A DNA stretch of 64,000 bases from Neocallimastix lanati (nom. inval.) (GCA_016946835.1 JACVTC010000057.1:660001-724000); one strand, 5' to 3'. Shown: positions 19,580-33,131, counted from the first letter of the stretch. Made by a program: numbers and translations. Notes: generated by a model from the sequence alone, not told the origin.

Positions 19580-20220
19580 TTATGGTGCTTTTGTTATTGG
19601 AATAGGATTTTCATTTTTATTGGGTTTTAATGTGTTTTTGGGGTTTCTTTTCCTAAAAATTCTACTTGGTTGTGGACTTGGTGAAATGAAATCATAACCA
19701 AATGTGGAATAATAGGTAGTAGTTTCATCGCCTGTATGTGTTGGTATTTCATATCCAATAGTGACTGGGGGTGTAGTTCTGGTAATGGTAATTCTTTTTG
19801 GACCATCTGAATTAAAAACAGTTTTGGGGATTCTAATGACAAAATTCTTACGATATTTCTTTGGAGTTAAAGCTTTTGGTTTATTTGTAACTGCCTTGGA
19901 ATTTTTGTTATTTAAAATATTTGACTTTTGTCCTTCTATCTTTTTTTCTGGTTTTGGTTCAACTTTTTCTTTTGGCTAAAAATATTAAAAATTTTAATTT
20001 TAATAATATTAATACAAATTTCAAATTTGTGATTTTTAAATTTTAATCTTTAAAAATATTATAATATATTTAATTTATATTTCAAATTCTTATTCAATTT
20101 AATATAATATATATATATATTCATGTATTTTACCTCTGAAGAAACTTGTACTAATAATAAAGAAAAAATTAATACTATAAGTAATATATGTTTTAATGAA
20201 TATTTATATGATTTTTCCAT
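19580..20220 (-). CDS. Small secreted basic protein, unknown function
   Basis: Two exons, 20220-20134 and 19975-19580 (intron GTAAAA...TTTTTAG, phase 0), give 160 residues and TAA. Residues 1-28 form a clear signal peptide: a charged start, then a core HILLIVLIFSLLLV, then small residues and the splice junction at Glu29. The mature part is Lys/Pro-rich (PKEKVEPKPEKK start), then has a Thr/Tyr-rich middle and a basic C-terminus with RKRN. No Cys in the mature part and no domain I recognise. The exon split just after the signal peptide is typical of secreted proteins. It could be a wall-associated or effector-like protein. Codon choice in exon 2 is less AT-driven than the flanks, which supports a real gene. 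Confidence 0.65.
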
Positions 20221-20306
20221 TTTTTTTTTTTTATAAATTAATCAATGATAAAAAATATATATGAATGAATTTAATATTCTTTATATATATATATATTTAT
20301 TTTATT

Positions 20307-20347
<41 letters not shown>

Positions 20348-21890
20348 TTATTTTTTTTGTTCTATTTATTCTATTTATAAAAATTTATATTTATTTTATA
20401 GTAAATTTAAATTTTTATTTAAACTTAATAATAAATTATTATATTTATAATTCTATTTCTAATATGTTTCTGGTATATTTATTTTATTTTATTTTTTTTT
20501 TTAATTTCTTATTAATTCATATAATTATACACTTTATTTAATGTTTTTATTATTTTTTTTTTTATACTATTGCTACTTTTTTTTTTAATTTATATTTAAA
20601 TATATTTATATTTATTCTATTTTTGATTGTATATATAATTTTTTATTATTATTTTTTTTTATCTTTGTTTATATCATATAATTTCTTTTCTTTAATTTTA
20701 TTTTATTATTTTTGATTTGAATTTTTTTAAAAAAAAAAAAAAAAAAAAAACATTTTTAAAATTTTTGTATTATATCGAAATCAACAAACATTTTTATGAT
20801 TAAAATATCGAATTTATGTTGATTCCACATTATTTTATGTAATTGACATAAATTCAATGAATTTCAATTAATTTAATTTATTTATAATTTATGGGTTAAA
20901 ACGATTATTGGCAAAGAAAATTTCCAAATTCCAAATTAAAAAAAAAAAATAAAAATAATTTATAATATATAATAATTATACATTTATTTATTTATTATTT
21001 ATTTATTAATTAATTAATTAATTATTTATTATTTATTTCTTATTTATTTATTTATTATTATAATATCATAAATACATTAATACCTTTTATTCTAAATTAT
21101 AAATCATCTGGTAGTATATTACTACAAAATATTAAATATTTCTTCATTATTAATTATATAATAAAAAGTTCTTTTTTTTTTTTTTATAATATTTTATATT
21201 ATTTTATAATTATATATATTTTATATTATATATTTTATATTATATAGTAATATTTTATATAGTAATATTTTATATTATATGGTAATATCAAACTATTAAT
21301 CATCCCTAATTAACTATAATTCAAAATAATAAGTAATAAAGTTTAAGTAATTTAATTAAAAAAAAAATTATAATAATATATTTATGTATATTTTTTATTT
21401 TCTTTAAAAGTTTTTGAAAAAAGACATAATTAAAAATTATTTCCACTTATATGAAAAAATGAAAATAAATTTTGAATTCAGAGACTTTAAACAATAATGA
21501 TAATTTTAAAAAAATAAAATATAAAAAAGAAAAAAATAAATAAATAAAATATTAAAATATAAAAAAGAAATAATATTTATATATTTAAAATAAAAAATAA
21601 AAATTTTATATGTTTTTTTTTATAAATTCATTGTTTCAGTAGAATTAAGAAAAAATAAATATAAAATAATACATAGAAACAACTGAAATAAAAATAAAAT
21701 AAAATAAAATAAAAAAAAAAAAAATTAACAATAATTTATTAATAGCTTTAATATAATAGAAAGAAATTTATTATTAAAGTAGTAAATTATTTATTGAATA
21801 AGTAAATATAATCAGAATTCAAATATAAAATTTTTATCAATTTATATTATTATATTATTATATATTATAATAAATTTTCAATAAACAAAC
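20221..21890. other. Divergent intergenic region, no gene seen
   Basis: Lies between two divergent genes. T-runs at 20310-20345, TA repeats and short ATTT/AATT arrays. No conserved element can be separated from the AT background. Confidence 0.7.
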
Positions 21891-24800
21891 ATGGCAGGGA
21901 TTTTTTCAAATTATTTGAGAAGATTTGTAATTCCTGATACAATCGAAAATGAAATACAAATTATTTTAAGAATAATAAGAATTATTCTTATTATTTTTAC
22001 TTTTATTCTCTTTATTTGGGGTGTTAATGGTAATTATTCAGTTAATATAAATATTATATGTTTATTTGAAATTTATTAAACAAAATAAAGAGGGCTGAAA
22101 GTATTAATCTTATAATTTTTTTTTTTTTTTTTATTGTTCATTATTTATTTTTTTTTTTTTTATAAAATTTTTATTTTATTTTAAATAGTTGTTTTTTATG
22201 ATTTAATAATAATGTATAGGACTTTGTTTTCTTCGGATTCTATACCAACAACAAACATTATTAATAATAATTATGATGATAACATTGAATCTACAGTTGA
22301 AAAACCATTAGTAAATTCTAAAAAAATTAGTTTATCTATAAAGAATTTAGGTTCATTCGATATTATAAAATTTATTGTTGTTTCTACTATTACTTTTATT
22401 TTACCAAGACTTCTTTGGGAGTTTTACTACAAAAATTTCGATCCTCAAAATCCTCCCTTAAGAAAATTAGTTATGTTTTTAAGCGGTAATTCACAGCAGC
22501 AACAGCAACAGCAACAGCAACAACAACAACAACAACAGCAACAACAACAACAAATCGGAAGGACTTCAACTTCTGGAGAAATTAAAAAGTTTGAAGTTAA
22601 ACCAGTATTTCATGAAAAAAAGGAAACAGGAATTATTATGGATAATAGTAGAATTAAAAAACCTTCAGCGTCTTCATCAACTTCAAATTTAGATTTCAAT
22701 GAAATTTATGATGAACCCAATGATAGTTTAGTATTATCACATTCCTCAACTAATAACTTATCATCCCGTCAAAATCAAATTTCTTATAAGGGAAAGAATG
22801 CAGATATTTCAAGAGGAGTTAGTGATAATGACAGTATTGGTAACATTAGTATAAAGACTTTAATGTCAAATATTACTAATAACTTAATGCCAATACAAAG
22901 TAATGATTCAATTAATAGTACTGAATATGTTTTAAGTAAATATAGAGGTATTATTGATGATTGTGAAGAAATGATAAATAATTTTATTGTTAGTGATGTA
23001 CTTTCAAAGAGAGAACTTTTCACATTTCTTGAACCTTTAAATAATTCTATTGATAAAACAGAAAACTTTTTTTTAACAAAAAGAAATTTAACTATTGTAG
23101 TAATCGGTAGAAAATCTCAAGGAAAAAGTCGTTTAATTGATGCCGTTTTTAAAGAAGATTGCCAATTAATTGATAAAAAGATTGCTGGTCATATATCTGT
23201 AAGTATTTAAAATTTTATTAATAAATATAAATATTTTATTTTATTTTATTTTTATTTTTATTAATACTTTATTCTTATTTTACATTACTATTTATTTTAT
23301 TTATTTTATTTTATTTTATTTTATTTTATTTTATTTTATTTTATTTTATTTTATTTTATTTTATTTTATTTTATTTTATTTTATTTTATTTTATTTTATT
23401 TTATTTTATTTTATTTTATTTTATTTTATTTTATTTTATTTTATTTTATTTTATTTTATTTTATTTTATTTTATTTTATTTTATTTTATTTTATTTTATT
23501 TTATTTTATTTTATTTTATTTTATTTTATTTTATTTTATTTTATTTTATTTTATTTTATTTTATTTTATTTTATTTTATTTTATTTTATTTTATTTTATT
23601 TTATTTTATTTTATTTTATTTTATTTTATTTTATTTTATTTTATTTTATTTTATTTTATTTTATTCAATCTGTACTTATATTTATATTCTACTATTTATT
23701 TTATTTTATTTTATTTTATTCAATCTGTACTTATATTTATATTCTACTATTTATTTTATTTTATTTTATTTTATTTTATTTTATTTTATTATTTTATATA
23801 ATATATATATATATATTTATTTATTGATATTATAAATATAAATATTAATTTTAAATTTATTTGAATATATTTTATTAATATTTTGTTATAAAATATTATT
23901 TGATATGAATAGAAACAAGTATTTAGACTTCCAGATAATAGAATTGTTGAGGTATATGAATTAGCAGCTCTTGATAATAATAAAATTTCTGTTTCGGGAA
24001 ATAATTCTATTTTAGAAGCAGCAAGTCAGATCTTATCAAATGCGATTATTCCTGATTTAATTCTCTATGTTTGTAAGGCCAGCAATGTTTCAAATATTAT
24101 ATTTAATGATATTAATATTTTACATGAGCTCAAACAATGTATTCAATCATGCTCGTTATTAATGATCAATGTTCCTATTATACCGGTTATTACTCATGTT
24201 GATGAAGTTTATCCTTCTGATATTATTAGTCCTGAAGATTATGATGAAGAAAAAGTAGAGAATATTCAAAATATTTCGAAGATTGTAATGAAAAGCTTAA
24301 AAGAAGAAATTGAATTAAAAACTTTTGATATTTTCCCTGTATCTTGTAAATATTTTTATAAACCAAATACAAATCAAGTCAACCCAAGACGTGACTATAG
24401 ATATAATACTAATCTTCTTTTAAAATATATTGTCGAAAATATTCAATATTTACAACCTTCATCAATTACAAATCATTATCATTTTGCTACTAAACTTGTT
24501 ATGACTTTCTCCGTTATTAATAAAAGATTAGCAGATGCTACCTATTCCTCAAATTCATCCTTATCCAATAGTAATACTCAATACGCATTATCAGAATTAG
24601 AAAACAGTAGCAGCAGTGGTAGTAGTAATAGTAAAATGAATAAGGCTGCTGCTAAAGTTTCTAAATATTATAAAAAATTTAATTTAGATAAATATGTAAT
24701 TATATTTTATATGGTAATTATTATATCATTAGAATGTTCACAATTTAAACGTAATAACAAAATGACCAATCCAGAGGATGCAAATTCCAAAATTTCAAAG

Positions 24801-25178
24801 GCTTCTCTTTATAAACTTCTTATAAGTAATTTTAATGCAAGTGTTGATGCCCTCAGTATTAATAAAATGCATAATTTAAATAAAATTGAGCAAGATTTTC
24901 TTGAATCCTTTTTTGAATTTTGGAAAGTTATTGGTTTTAAAGAAATTGGAAAAATGTCACTTTTCCAATTTTCAGAAGCAATGCTCAATAAAAATTTCCC
25001 TATGTTAGGTGATCTCTGTAACAGTAGTATTAATTTTATTTTAAAAATTGTTACTGGTGAAGGATTTGATTATGATGATGTCACCTTAAAAATCGGTTTT
25101 TCAGCAATTCAATGGTTTATTTTCGGAAAACAACAAAAAAAAGAACTCATAAAACTTATGGCTAATAATAATTATTAG
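21891..25178 (+). CDS. Membrane-anchored P-loop GTPase-like protein with polyQ tract
   Basis: Exons 21891-22029, 22189-23198 and 23913-25178 give 804 residues and TAG. Two hydrophobic segments near the N-terminus (about 22-43 and 105-124) should anchor it in a membrane. A CAG/CAA-encoded Gln run follows (about 149-168), then a Ser/Asn-rich linker. The nucleotide-binding part has a P-loop GRKSQGKS (353-360), a G4-like THVD (477-480) and a G5-like SCK after FPV. No DxxG (G3) is visible where expected; the segment reads VYELAAL. The C-terminal third is helical with one hydrophobic patch (about 645-656). It resembles Era/ribosome-binding-GTPase-type predicted GTPases or a dynamin-like protein rather than Ras, but I cannot name the family. 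Confidence 0.8.
23286..23790. repeat. (TTTTA)n array of about 75 units in intron 2 of the GTPase gene
   Basis: Almost perfect TTTTA from about 23292 to 23664. Two copies of a 38-bp unit (CAATCTGTACTTATATTTAT...) at 23665 and 23721 are each followed by more TTTTA. It makes up most of the 714-bp intron (23199-23912). Confidence 0.95.
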
Positions 25179-25372
25179 AAATAATAATTTTTTTTTTTTT
25201 TTTTTCTTTTATTAAATTATTAAATCATAAATAATAAATATATATATATATAATAAATTATAATTTAAATAATTATAATATATAAAATACACAATTTAAT
25301 TAACATCATATATATATATATATATTAATATAAATATTATTACAAAATAATAATCATAGTAATATTAAAAAT

Positions 25373-25414
<42 letters not shown>

Positions 25415-25693
25415 AAACTAAAAATAAATTAAATAATTAAATAATTAAATGATTCATTAATTAAATGATAAAATGAGTAAAAAAATTGATGTTTTTTTTT
25501 ATCTTTGATTTAATACAAATAAATTTTTTTAATGTTTAAAATTATTCTTAAATGTTTTATAGTTATAATAAATGTTAATAATAAAATTTCTATCCCTAAA
25601 TAATAAAATTATATTACAAATGTTTTATTATTATTAATATTTAATATAATTAAATATTGTAAAATAATTAAATATTGTAAATACTCTAAATTA

Positions 25694-25745
<52 letters not shown>

Positions 25746-25825
25746 CCTTTGTTATCGATTAAATCTGAAAATAAAACTTTTTTGAAATTTAATTTTTTAT
25801 TAACTAAAAACTTAATTTTAAGTAT

Positions 25826-25869
<44 letters not shown>

Positions 25870-26075
25870 AAAAAAAAATAGGTCATACTATCAGAAAATG
25901 GAAATTTAAAAATAAAAATTTGGAAACAAATTATTATCTTATCTCTTATCTCTTATATCCTTCCTGTTAAATATTATTATTCATTTAACATGCTATTCAC
26001 ATCAATGAATTAATGAACGAAATTAAAGCATTAGTTCTTTAATTTTATTTTTGTCAATCTGAACTTTATATTTAT

Positions 26076-26112
<37 letters not shown>

Positions 26113-26266
26113 TTATTTATTTATTTATTTTTTATATTATTTTTTATTTTTATTATTTACATAAAAAACAATTTTTAATAACTTAACTTAAATTTCAAAT
26201 ATATTATAATATATATTATATTTTATTATATTAAAAAATGATAATAATTTAATAAAATATTATATA
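25179..26266. other. Convergent intergenic region, no gene seen
   Basis: Lies between the 3' ends of two genes. An A-run of about 38 (25375-25411), a T-run next to an A-run (25698-25745), a (TA)n tract (25832-25863) and a T-run at 26078-26110. Confidence 0.75.
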
Positions 26267-29200
26267 TCATAAATTTAAATTACTTCTGTTTTCTTTCACA
26301 TTTTTTATAAGTTTATTACAGGCATAAATTTGGTTTATAGTTCGATTAAACTTTAAATAATCAGCTTCCATATTTTCGTCTATTTCAATAAATTTTTGAA
26401 GGAGTATACTGTTCTCTTTTTTAAATTTTATTTTAATTTTGTTTGCTTTATGATTTTTCATTAGTATTTTTAAAATTTTATAACTTATGTTTGAAATATT
26501 TTCAATATGCTTTTCTTTTAATTCCAGAGTGATCTTATTATTTTCAGCATATTTTATTAATTTGTCCAGTATTACATAATTATTACTATTTATAACATTT
26601 AAAACTGGATAATTCCTTTTTTTAAAATTTTTATTTATTTCTAGAATAATATTTGTTTTATTTGCATAATCAATCAATAGGTTAACAATTTCAATGGTAT
26701 CTTTTTCATTATATTTTTTATCTTCAGTATTTTTAGTAGCATATAAAAGTGGATAATTATCCTCTTCATCAGTATCATTAATGTCTAAAATAATATTGTT
26801 ATGGTTTGCATAGGTAGTCAACAGTTTAATGACACCGAGATTATTATATTTTACTGCACTCAAAAGCGGATAATTTCCTTTATTGTCTTTTTTATTTAAT
26901 TCTAAAATAATTCCAAATTTATTGGAATAATTTATCAATAAATTAAATATATCTCTTGTAATAATATTATTATCACTATCTGGAATTTCTTCAGGATTAG
27001 TATTAATATTACATAAAAGAGGGTAATCGCTTTTATATGACTCGTTAATATTTAAAATAATATTTTTTTCATTTGAATATCTTATTAACTTTCTAATTAT
27101 ATCAATATTTTTATAACTAATAGCTTTATAAATGGGGGTAATTTCTTTGGTATTTTTTTCATTGATTTCCAAATCAATGTTTTTTTCCTTTGAGTATTCT
27201 ATTAATAAGTTAATTATTTCTATATTTTTCTTCGATACTGCAACTAATAATGGATAATTCCCTTCATTATTTTTTTTATTAAGTTCTAATATAAAGTTGT
27301 TTTTATTGGCATAATCTATTAATAATTTAATTAAATCAATATTTTCATCTGTAACAGCCATTAAAAGTGGATAGTCACCTTTATAATTACTTCTATTAAT
27401 TTCTTCTAGAATAATATTTTCATTGTTAGCATTTTCCATTAGATTCTTTAGTTGCTCAACTGATCCATTCGAAATCAAATTTAAATATTTTTTACTTAGA
27501 TCTCTTATTTTTTCAAATTTTTCTCTCAACTCACTTTTATTTTTATTTCTAAAAGTAATATTAATCTTTTTTTCATTTAAACAATTATATAATAAATTAA
27601 TAATATTGTTATTAATTGAAAATCCCTTTTCCATATCATTTTCATTAAAATTTAATATAATTTTATTTTTAACACCATAATTTATAAGTAATTTAACTAT
27701 ATTTATGTTATTGTTTTTGATAGCTTTTGATAAAGGATATAAACCATCTTTATCTTTTTGATTAATGTTTAAATATATATAATTTTTTTCGGCATTTTCT
27801 AAAGTTTGTCTCGTATTGCTTTCATTATTATCCGAAATGTTTTTATTTAAATCATTAAATGCGTCGATTTTAATTTTTTCATGAATATTTTCTAAAAATA
27901 TACTATTTTGATTCATTTTTATTCTAATAATGTTTAACATATAATTTTTATATAAGAGTTTGAGAATTTTCGAATCAATTTTTGAAATATCATCTATATC
28001 ATTTTCATAAATAACTAAATTGATTTTTTTATTAAACGCATATTCTATTAATAATTTTACTATTTTACAATTATTGGTATTTACAGCTCTTGCAAGCGGG
28101 TACCATTCAATATTATTTCTTTTTTCTATTTCTATTTTAGTATTATTGGTTTTTGCATAATCTAATAATTGTTTAACTAGTTTGTAATTTGTTTTTTCAA
28201 TAGCTATTAACAACGGATAATTTCCATATTGATTTTCTCCATTCATATCTAAAATAATTTTGTTTTTATTTGCGTAATCTATTAGTGATCCAACTATTTC
28301 TATATTATTTTGAAATATTGCCCATAAAAGTGGATACCATCCCTCATTATTTTTTTCATTAATTTCTAATTTTATTTCATTTTTAGAAGCATAATTTAGT
28401 AAAGCCTCAACAATTTTATTGCAATCTTCTTTTATAGATCTTACAAGTGGATACTGCCCATCTTTGTTTTTATCGTTTATTTTCAATTTAATTTTATTTT
28501 CATTTGCATATTCTATTACTAAATTAACTAATTTAACATTACTTTTATATGTGGCAAATAGAAGTGGATAGCTAAGATAATTATTTTTTTTATTAATATC
28601 TAATAAAATATTATTTTTCTTTGCATAATTAATAATACTTTCTGCTATTTTATAGTTATTATTAAAAATAGCCCATAAGAGTGGATACCATCCATCATTA
28701 TTGTGCTCATTAATTAATAGCTTTATTTTTCTTTTATCTGCATAATTGATGATTAGATCAACTACTTCTAAATCATTTTCCTTTGCAGCGAATAAAAGAG
28801 GATAATCTTTATCTTTATTTTGTTTATTAATTTTTAAAATGATATTTTCATTTATTGAATAATTGATTAATAATTTTAATCCTAATATTTCTTTATCTGA
28901 AATACAATTAGTAAGAATTTCATTAATATATGATGAATATGCCATATAGTATAATCCATTATTGAAAAAATAATGATTTATGTGATCTTTTATATCTTTT
29001 TTTGTATTAGATTCTGTTGCTATTTTATTATTATTGTTTTATAAAATAAATATTAATTATAATAATATTTAATATATATATATATATATTTTTTTTTTTT
29101 TCAATTAATAATTTATTTAATATAAAAAATTATATAATATATAATTATTGATATAATAAATAAAAATAATTTACTTTTATTAGTGAAATCTGTAATTTGT

Positions 29201-31334
29201 ATCATTTGGGTTATACCGTTATTATCATTAGTTCTAACAATTCTATACCCATTTATAAATTTTAATTCATTATTAAAATTATCATTATTAAAATCTTCAA
29301 TTTTTGGTTGACTTTCATTAAAATAATTGTCATCTAAGTTTGGATCATCTTTAAATATCTTTTCTATTTCTTCATTATTTTCAAAAATTCTACAATAAAG
29401 ACTAACAACAAATTTTTCACTTCTAACTAAATAATAATTATTGCTTTCAATATTATTATTTTCTATATTAGAATTGTTACCTATAAAATTATTTAAATTC
29501 TCTATAAAAGTAAATCTTTTAAATCCATTTCTTCTTCTATTTGCATTAAAAATTGCATATTTATCTATATCATAAAAATATTTTATATTAACATTTTATT
29601 TTGTTAAATTTTATTTAGTATATTTATATTTATATTAAATGATAATTATAATAATTATAATAAAATTGTTTAATTTTAAACCTCTTATCTTTGGATTTTC
29701 ATAACTATCAAAATTACGAATAGAAATTGTAAATCTAGTATAAATATTATTCAGAAACTCATCATTATCAACGCATTCTAAATAAACATTTATATATATA
29801 TCATCATCACTATTTCTGTCATGATCAGAATCTTCATTTCTATGTATTGTCATTCTTATTCTCCTTTTATCATATATATAATTTATGTTTTTTTTTTTTT
29901 TTTTTTTTTTTTTTTATTAATTTAATTTAAAAAATAAAATTAATTAATTTTCTTTTTTTTTATTTTTTTTTTTTTTAATTAAAAAAACAAAAAATTATTT
30001 CATTAAATATTAAATATTTAAAATATACCATATATGATCATGAGAACGAAATGATGGTGTATAATGTCTTTTATTACCTGATACTCCAATATTAAGAGAT
30101 CTTTCATTTCTATATTCTGGCACCAAATATTCAAAAAAAAATTCATCTTGAATATTCAGACCATCTGGAATTATTTTACCATTATTATCAAAATTTGTAA
30201 TTTTTTCTATTAATCTATTTACATATTGTTCTATCATTAAAATATATAGATAGAGAGATATTAATAATTTTTAATTAATTCTAATTTTTTCTTTCTATTC
30301 ATTTATAAAAAAAATTATTTTATTATTACCTTTTGAAAAATCGATTTCTTTAAAATATTATTAATAAATAAATAATTTATAAAATTTTAATTAACAAATA
30401 TAATGAAATATTTAAGAAATGTTTAAGAAATATTTAAAAAATAATTAAATAGAATAAAATTTAACTATTCTTTACATACTCATTTCATTATAAATACGAA
30501 TATTTACACCAATGGCATAGTTATTAGTATTATTTTCTTTTAACGTTTCAAGATCAATAAAGTTTTCAAAAATTTGTTCATTTCTAATACATGCATCATT
30601 TTTTCTTCTTCCAAAATATGTATATTTATCATTACTATGTTTTACTATGAATGTCTCGTTTTCTATATAATATCGTTCATCTAATTTTCTAATATATATA
30701 AAATATTTGGCACAAACATAATCTTTTTTACTTAATAATAATTTAGAATTACAGTTACGTAATCCTATAGCAATATTACTTTTTGTATTATTATTATTAT
30801 TGCTTCCTTCCTGATATCCATTTGGGTATAATTTTAATTTCCTTTTAAATTAATTATTAAAATTAATTATTAAAATTAATTATTAAAATTAATCAGTATA
30901 TTTTATCTTAATATATAAGAAATATTATTATGATAAAAATAATAAAATTAATAATTAATTTCATATTAAAAAAAAAAAAAAAAAATACCATTCACTGTCA
31001 CCAATAACAAATACATCACTTTCTTGATAATTATTCCATTCAGTTATTGACCATTCATATGTATTTTCATCAAGTATTTCACTTTTATAAAAATCTTTTA
31101 TTTTATTTTTTTCATCAATAATAACTTTACCTTTATAATTTATTTTTTTTTTTTTTTATTAAAATATTTATATTAATTTAAAATAAAAAAATAATTATTT
31201 AAATAAAAATAGAGTAAAAAAATTAAAAATAAACGATATTTAATTATTAGAATAAATATTAGAATATAAAATTTACAAAAATGACTTGGTAATTGTTGAA
31301 AGCTTTTTAAATTATTAGTATTATTATCACCCAT
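26267..31334 (-). CDS. Double MATH-domain plus ankyrin-repeat protein
   Basis: Seven exons: 31334-31277, 31130-30989, 30841-30480, 30230-30029, 29863-29682, 29564-29175 and 29019-26267. They sum to 4089 nt (1362 residues, TGA) and every junction is in frame. Exons 1-3 encode a MATH domain (EWSITEWNNYQESDVF, then GDSEW-KLKLYPNGY); exons 4-6 encode a second (QDEFFFEYLVPEYRNERSL, HDHIW-RIRMTIH, then RRRNGFKRF). MATH domains bind partners such as ubiquitin-ligase substrates or TRAF ligands. From residue about 471 there are about 15 ankyrin-type repeats of 39 residues with consensus GxYPLLxAixxNNxxIV.LLIxYAxxNxIxLxIN. A 45-residue Ile/Lys-rich module recurs three times between repeat blocks. No BTB, RING or TM segment seen. 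Probably a cytosolic scaffold; the 5' end is duplicated at 31708-32993. Confidence 0.85.
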
Positions 31335-31707
31335 TATTCAAATTACATATTAATAAACAATACTTATTTTATAAAATAAAAAAAAAAAAAAAAATTCAAA
31401 TTACACAAAAAAAATTTTTTTTATTTTATTTTTAAAATTTTTTTTAAATATTTAAAAAAATTCTTTGTGTAAAAATTATAATTTTATTTTTAATTAAAGT
31501 GCTAAATAGTTTTGAAAGATCATTCTATATATTTTAATTTTGACATTTTGAACTTTTTTAAAATATCTAAATAAAATTAAATTTAATATTTTTCTGATTT
31601 TATTTATATTTTTTTTTTATTTATTAAAAATATTAATGGTAATAAAATGTAGTAAAAAAGTTAAATCATTTTTTTATCCAATGTTAATAATTTTAAGAAG
31701 ATATCCC

Positions 31708-32384
31708 ATAAAAAAAAAAAAAAAAAAAATCATTCACTGTTACCAATAATACATCACTTTCTTGACTATTATTCCATTCAGTTATTGGCCATTCATATTT
31801 ATTTTCATCAAATATTTCACATTTATACCAATCTTTTATTTTAATTTTTTTCATTATTAATAACTACTCATTTATAATTCAATTTTTTTTTTTTTTATTT
31901 TATTTTATTTTATTTTATTAAAATATTTATATTAATTTAATATAAAAATAATTATTTAAATAAAAATAGAAAAAAAAATTAAAAATAAAAATAAACTATT
32001 TTTAATTATTATAATAAATTATTAGAAAATAAAATTAGTGGTAGATGTAATTGTTGAAAGCTTGTTAAATTATTAGTATCATTGTCACCTATTAATAAAA
32101 TTACATATTAATAAACAATATTTATTTTACAAAATAAAAAAAAAAATTTCAAATTACTCAAAATAAATTTTTTATTTTATTTTTTAAAATTTTTTTTAAA
32201 ATATTTAAAAAAATACTTTGTGTAAAAATTATATTTTTATTTATAATTAATATGTTAAGTAGTTTTGAAAGACCATTCTATATATTTTACTTTTGACCTA
32301 TTAAATTCTTTTAAACAATCTAAATTTAATATTTTATTATTTTTTATATAGAATCTTAATAATTTTAAAAAGATATCCCATAAG

Positions 32385-32425
<41 letters not shown>

Positions 32426-32993
32426 ATAATATTAAATATATCATAATTTAATTTTTTTATTGTATTAATTTAAAATGAAAATAATTATTTAAATAAAAAG
32501 AGAATTTAAAAAATTAAAAAAAAAAAAAAAAAAAACGATATTTAACTATAAGAATAAATATTAGAATATAAAATTTACGAAAATGTTTTGATAACTGTTG
32601 AAAACTTTTTAAATTATTAGTATTATTGTCACCCTTTAATAAAATTACATATTAATAAACAATACTTATTTTATAAAATAAAAAAAAAAAATTTAAATAA
32701 CTCAAAAAAAATTTTTTTTATTTTATTTTTAAAATTTTTTTTAAATATTTAAAAAAATTTTTTGTGTAAAAATTATAATTTTATTTATAATTAATCTGCT
32801 AAAAAGTTTTGAAAGATCATTCTATATATTTTACTTTTGACATTTTAAACTCTTTTAAAAAATCTAAAATTAATATTTTCCTGATTTTATTCATGTTTTT
32901 TTATTTATTAAAAAAATTAATGGTAATAAAATGTAAAAAAGTTAAATCATTTTTTTATCCAATGTTAATAATTTTAAAAAGATATCATAAAAA
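31708..32993 (-). repeat. Two dead tandem copies of the 5' end of the MATH-ankyrin gene
   Basis: Copy B: an exon-2 relic at about 31727-31858, an exon-1 relic at about 32040-32091 and upstream sequence to 32383. Copy C: an exon-1 relic at about 32578-32632 and upstream sequence to 32993. The functional copy spans about 30987-31707. The start codon ATGGGTGAT is ATAGGTGAC in B and AAGGGTGAC in C, so neither can start the protein. The upstream blocks share GTGTAAAAATTATA, TTTTGAAAGATCATTCTATA and AATTTTAAAAAGATATC. The small ORF that can be read at 32809-33003 lies in this repeat and is not a gene. Confidence 0.8.
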
Positions 32994-33131
32994 AAAATAT
33001 TAATTCAAAGATGATATCATATATTATTAAAATATTTTTTTTTTTTTTTAGCATTTAATTTTATTATTATAATTTAAATTTTAGTATTTAGCAGAGAATA
33101 AAAAAACATTTTAATATATTTTTAAATAAAA

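Noticed and set aside
32809-33003. 64-residue plus-strand ORF
   Set aside because: Lies in the duplicated upstream block of the MATH-ankyrin gene and is interrupted in the other copies.
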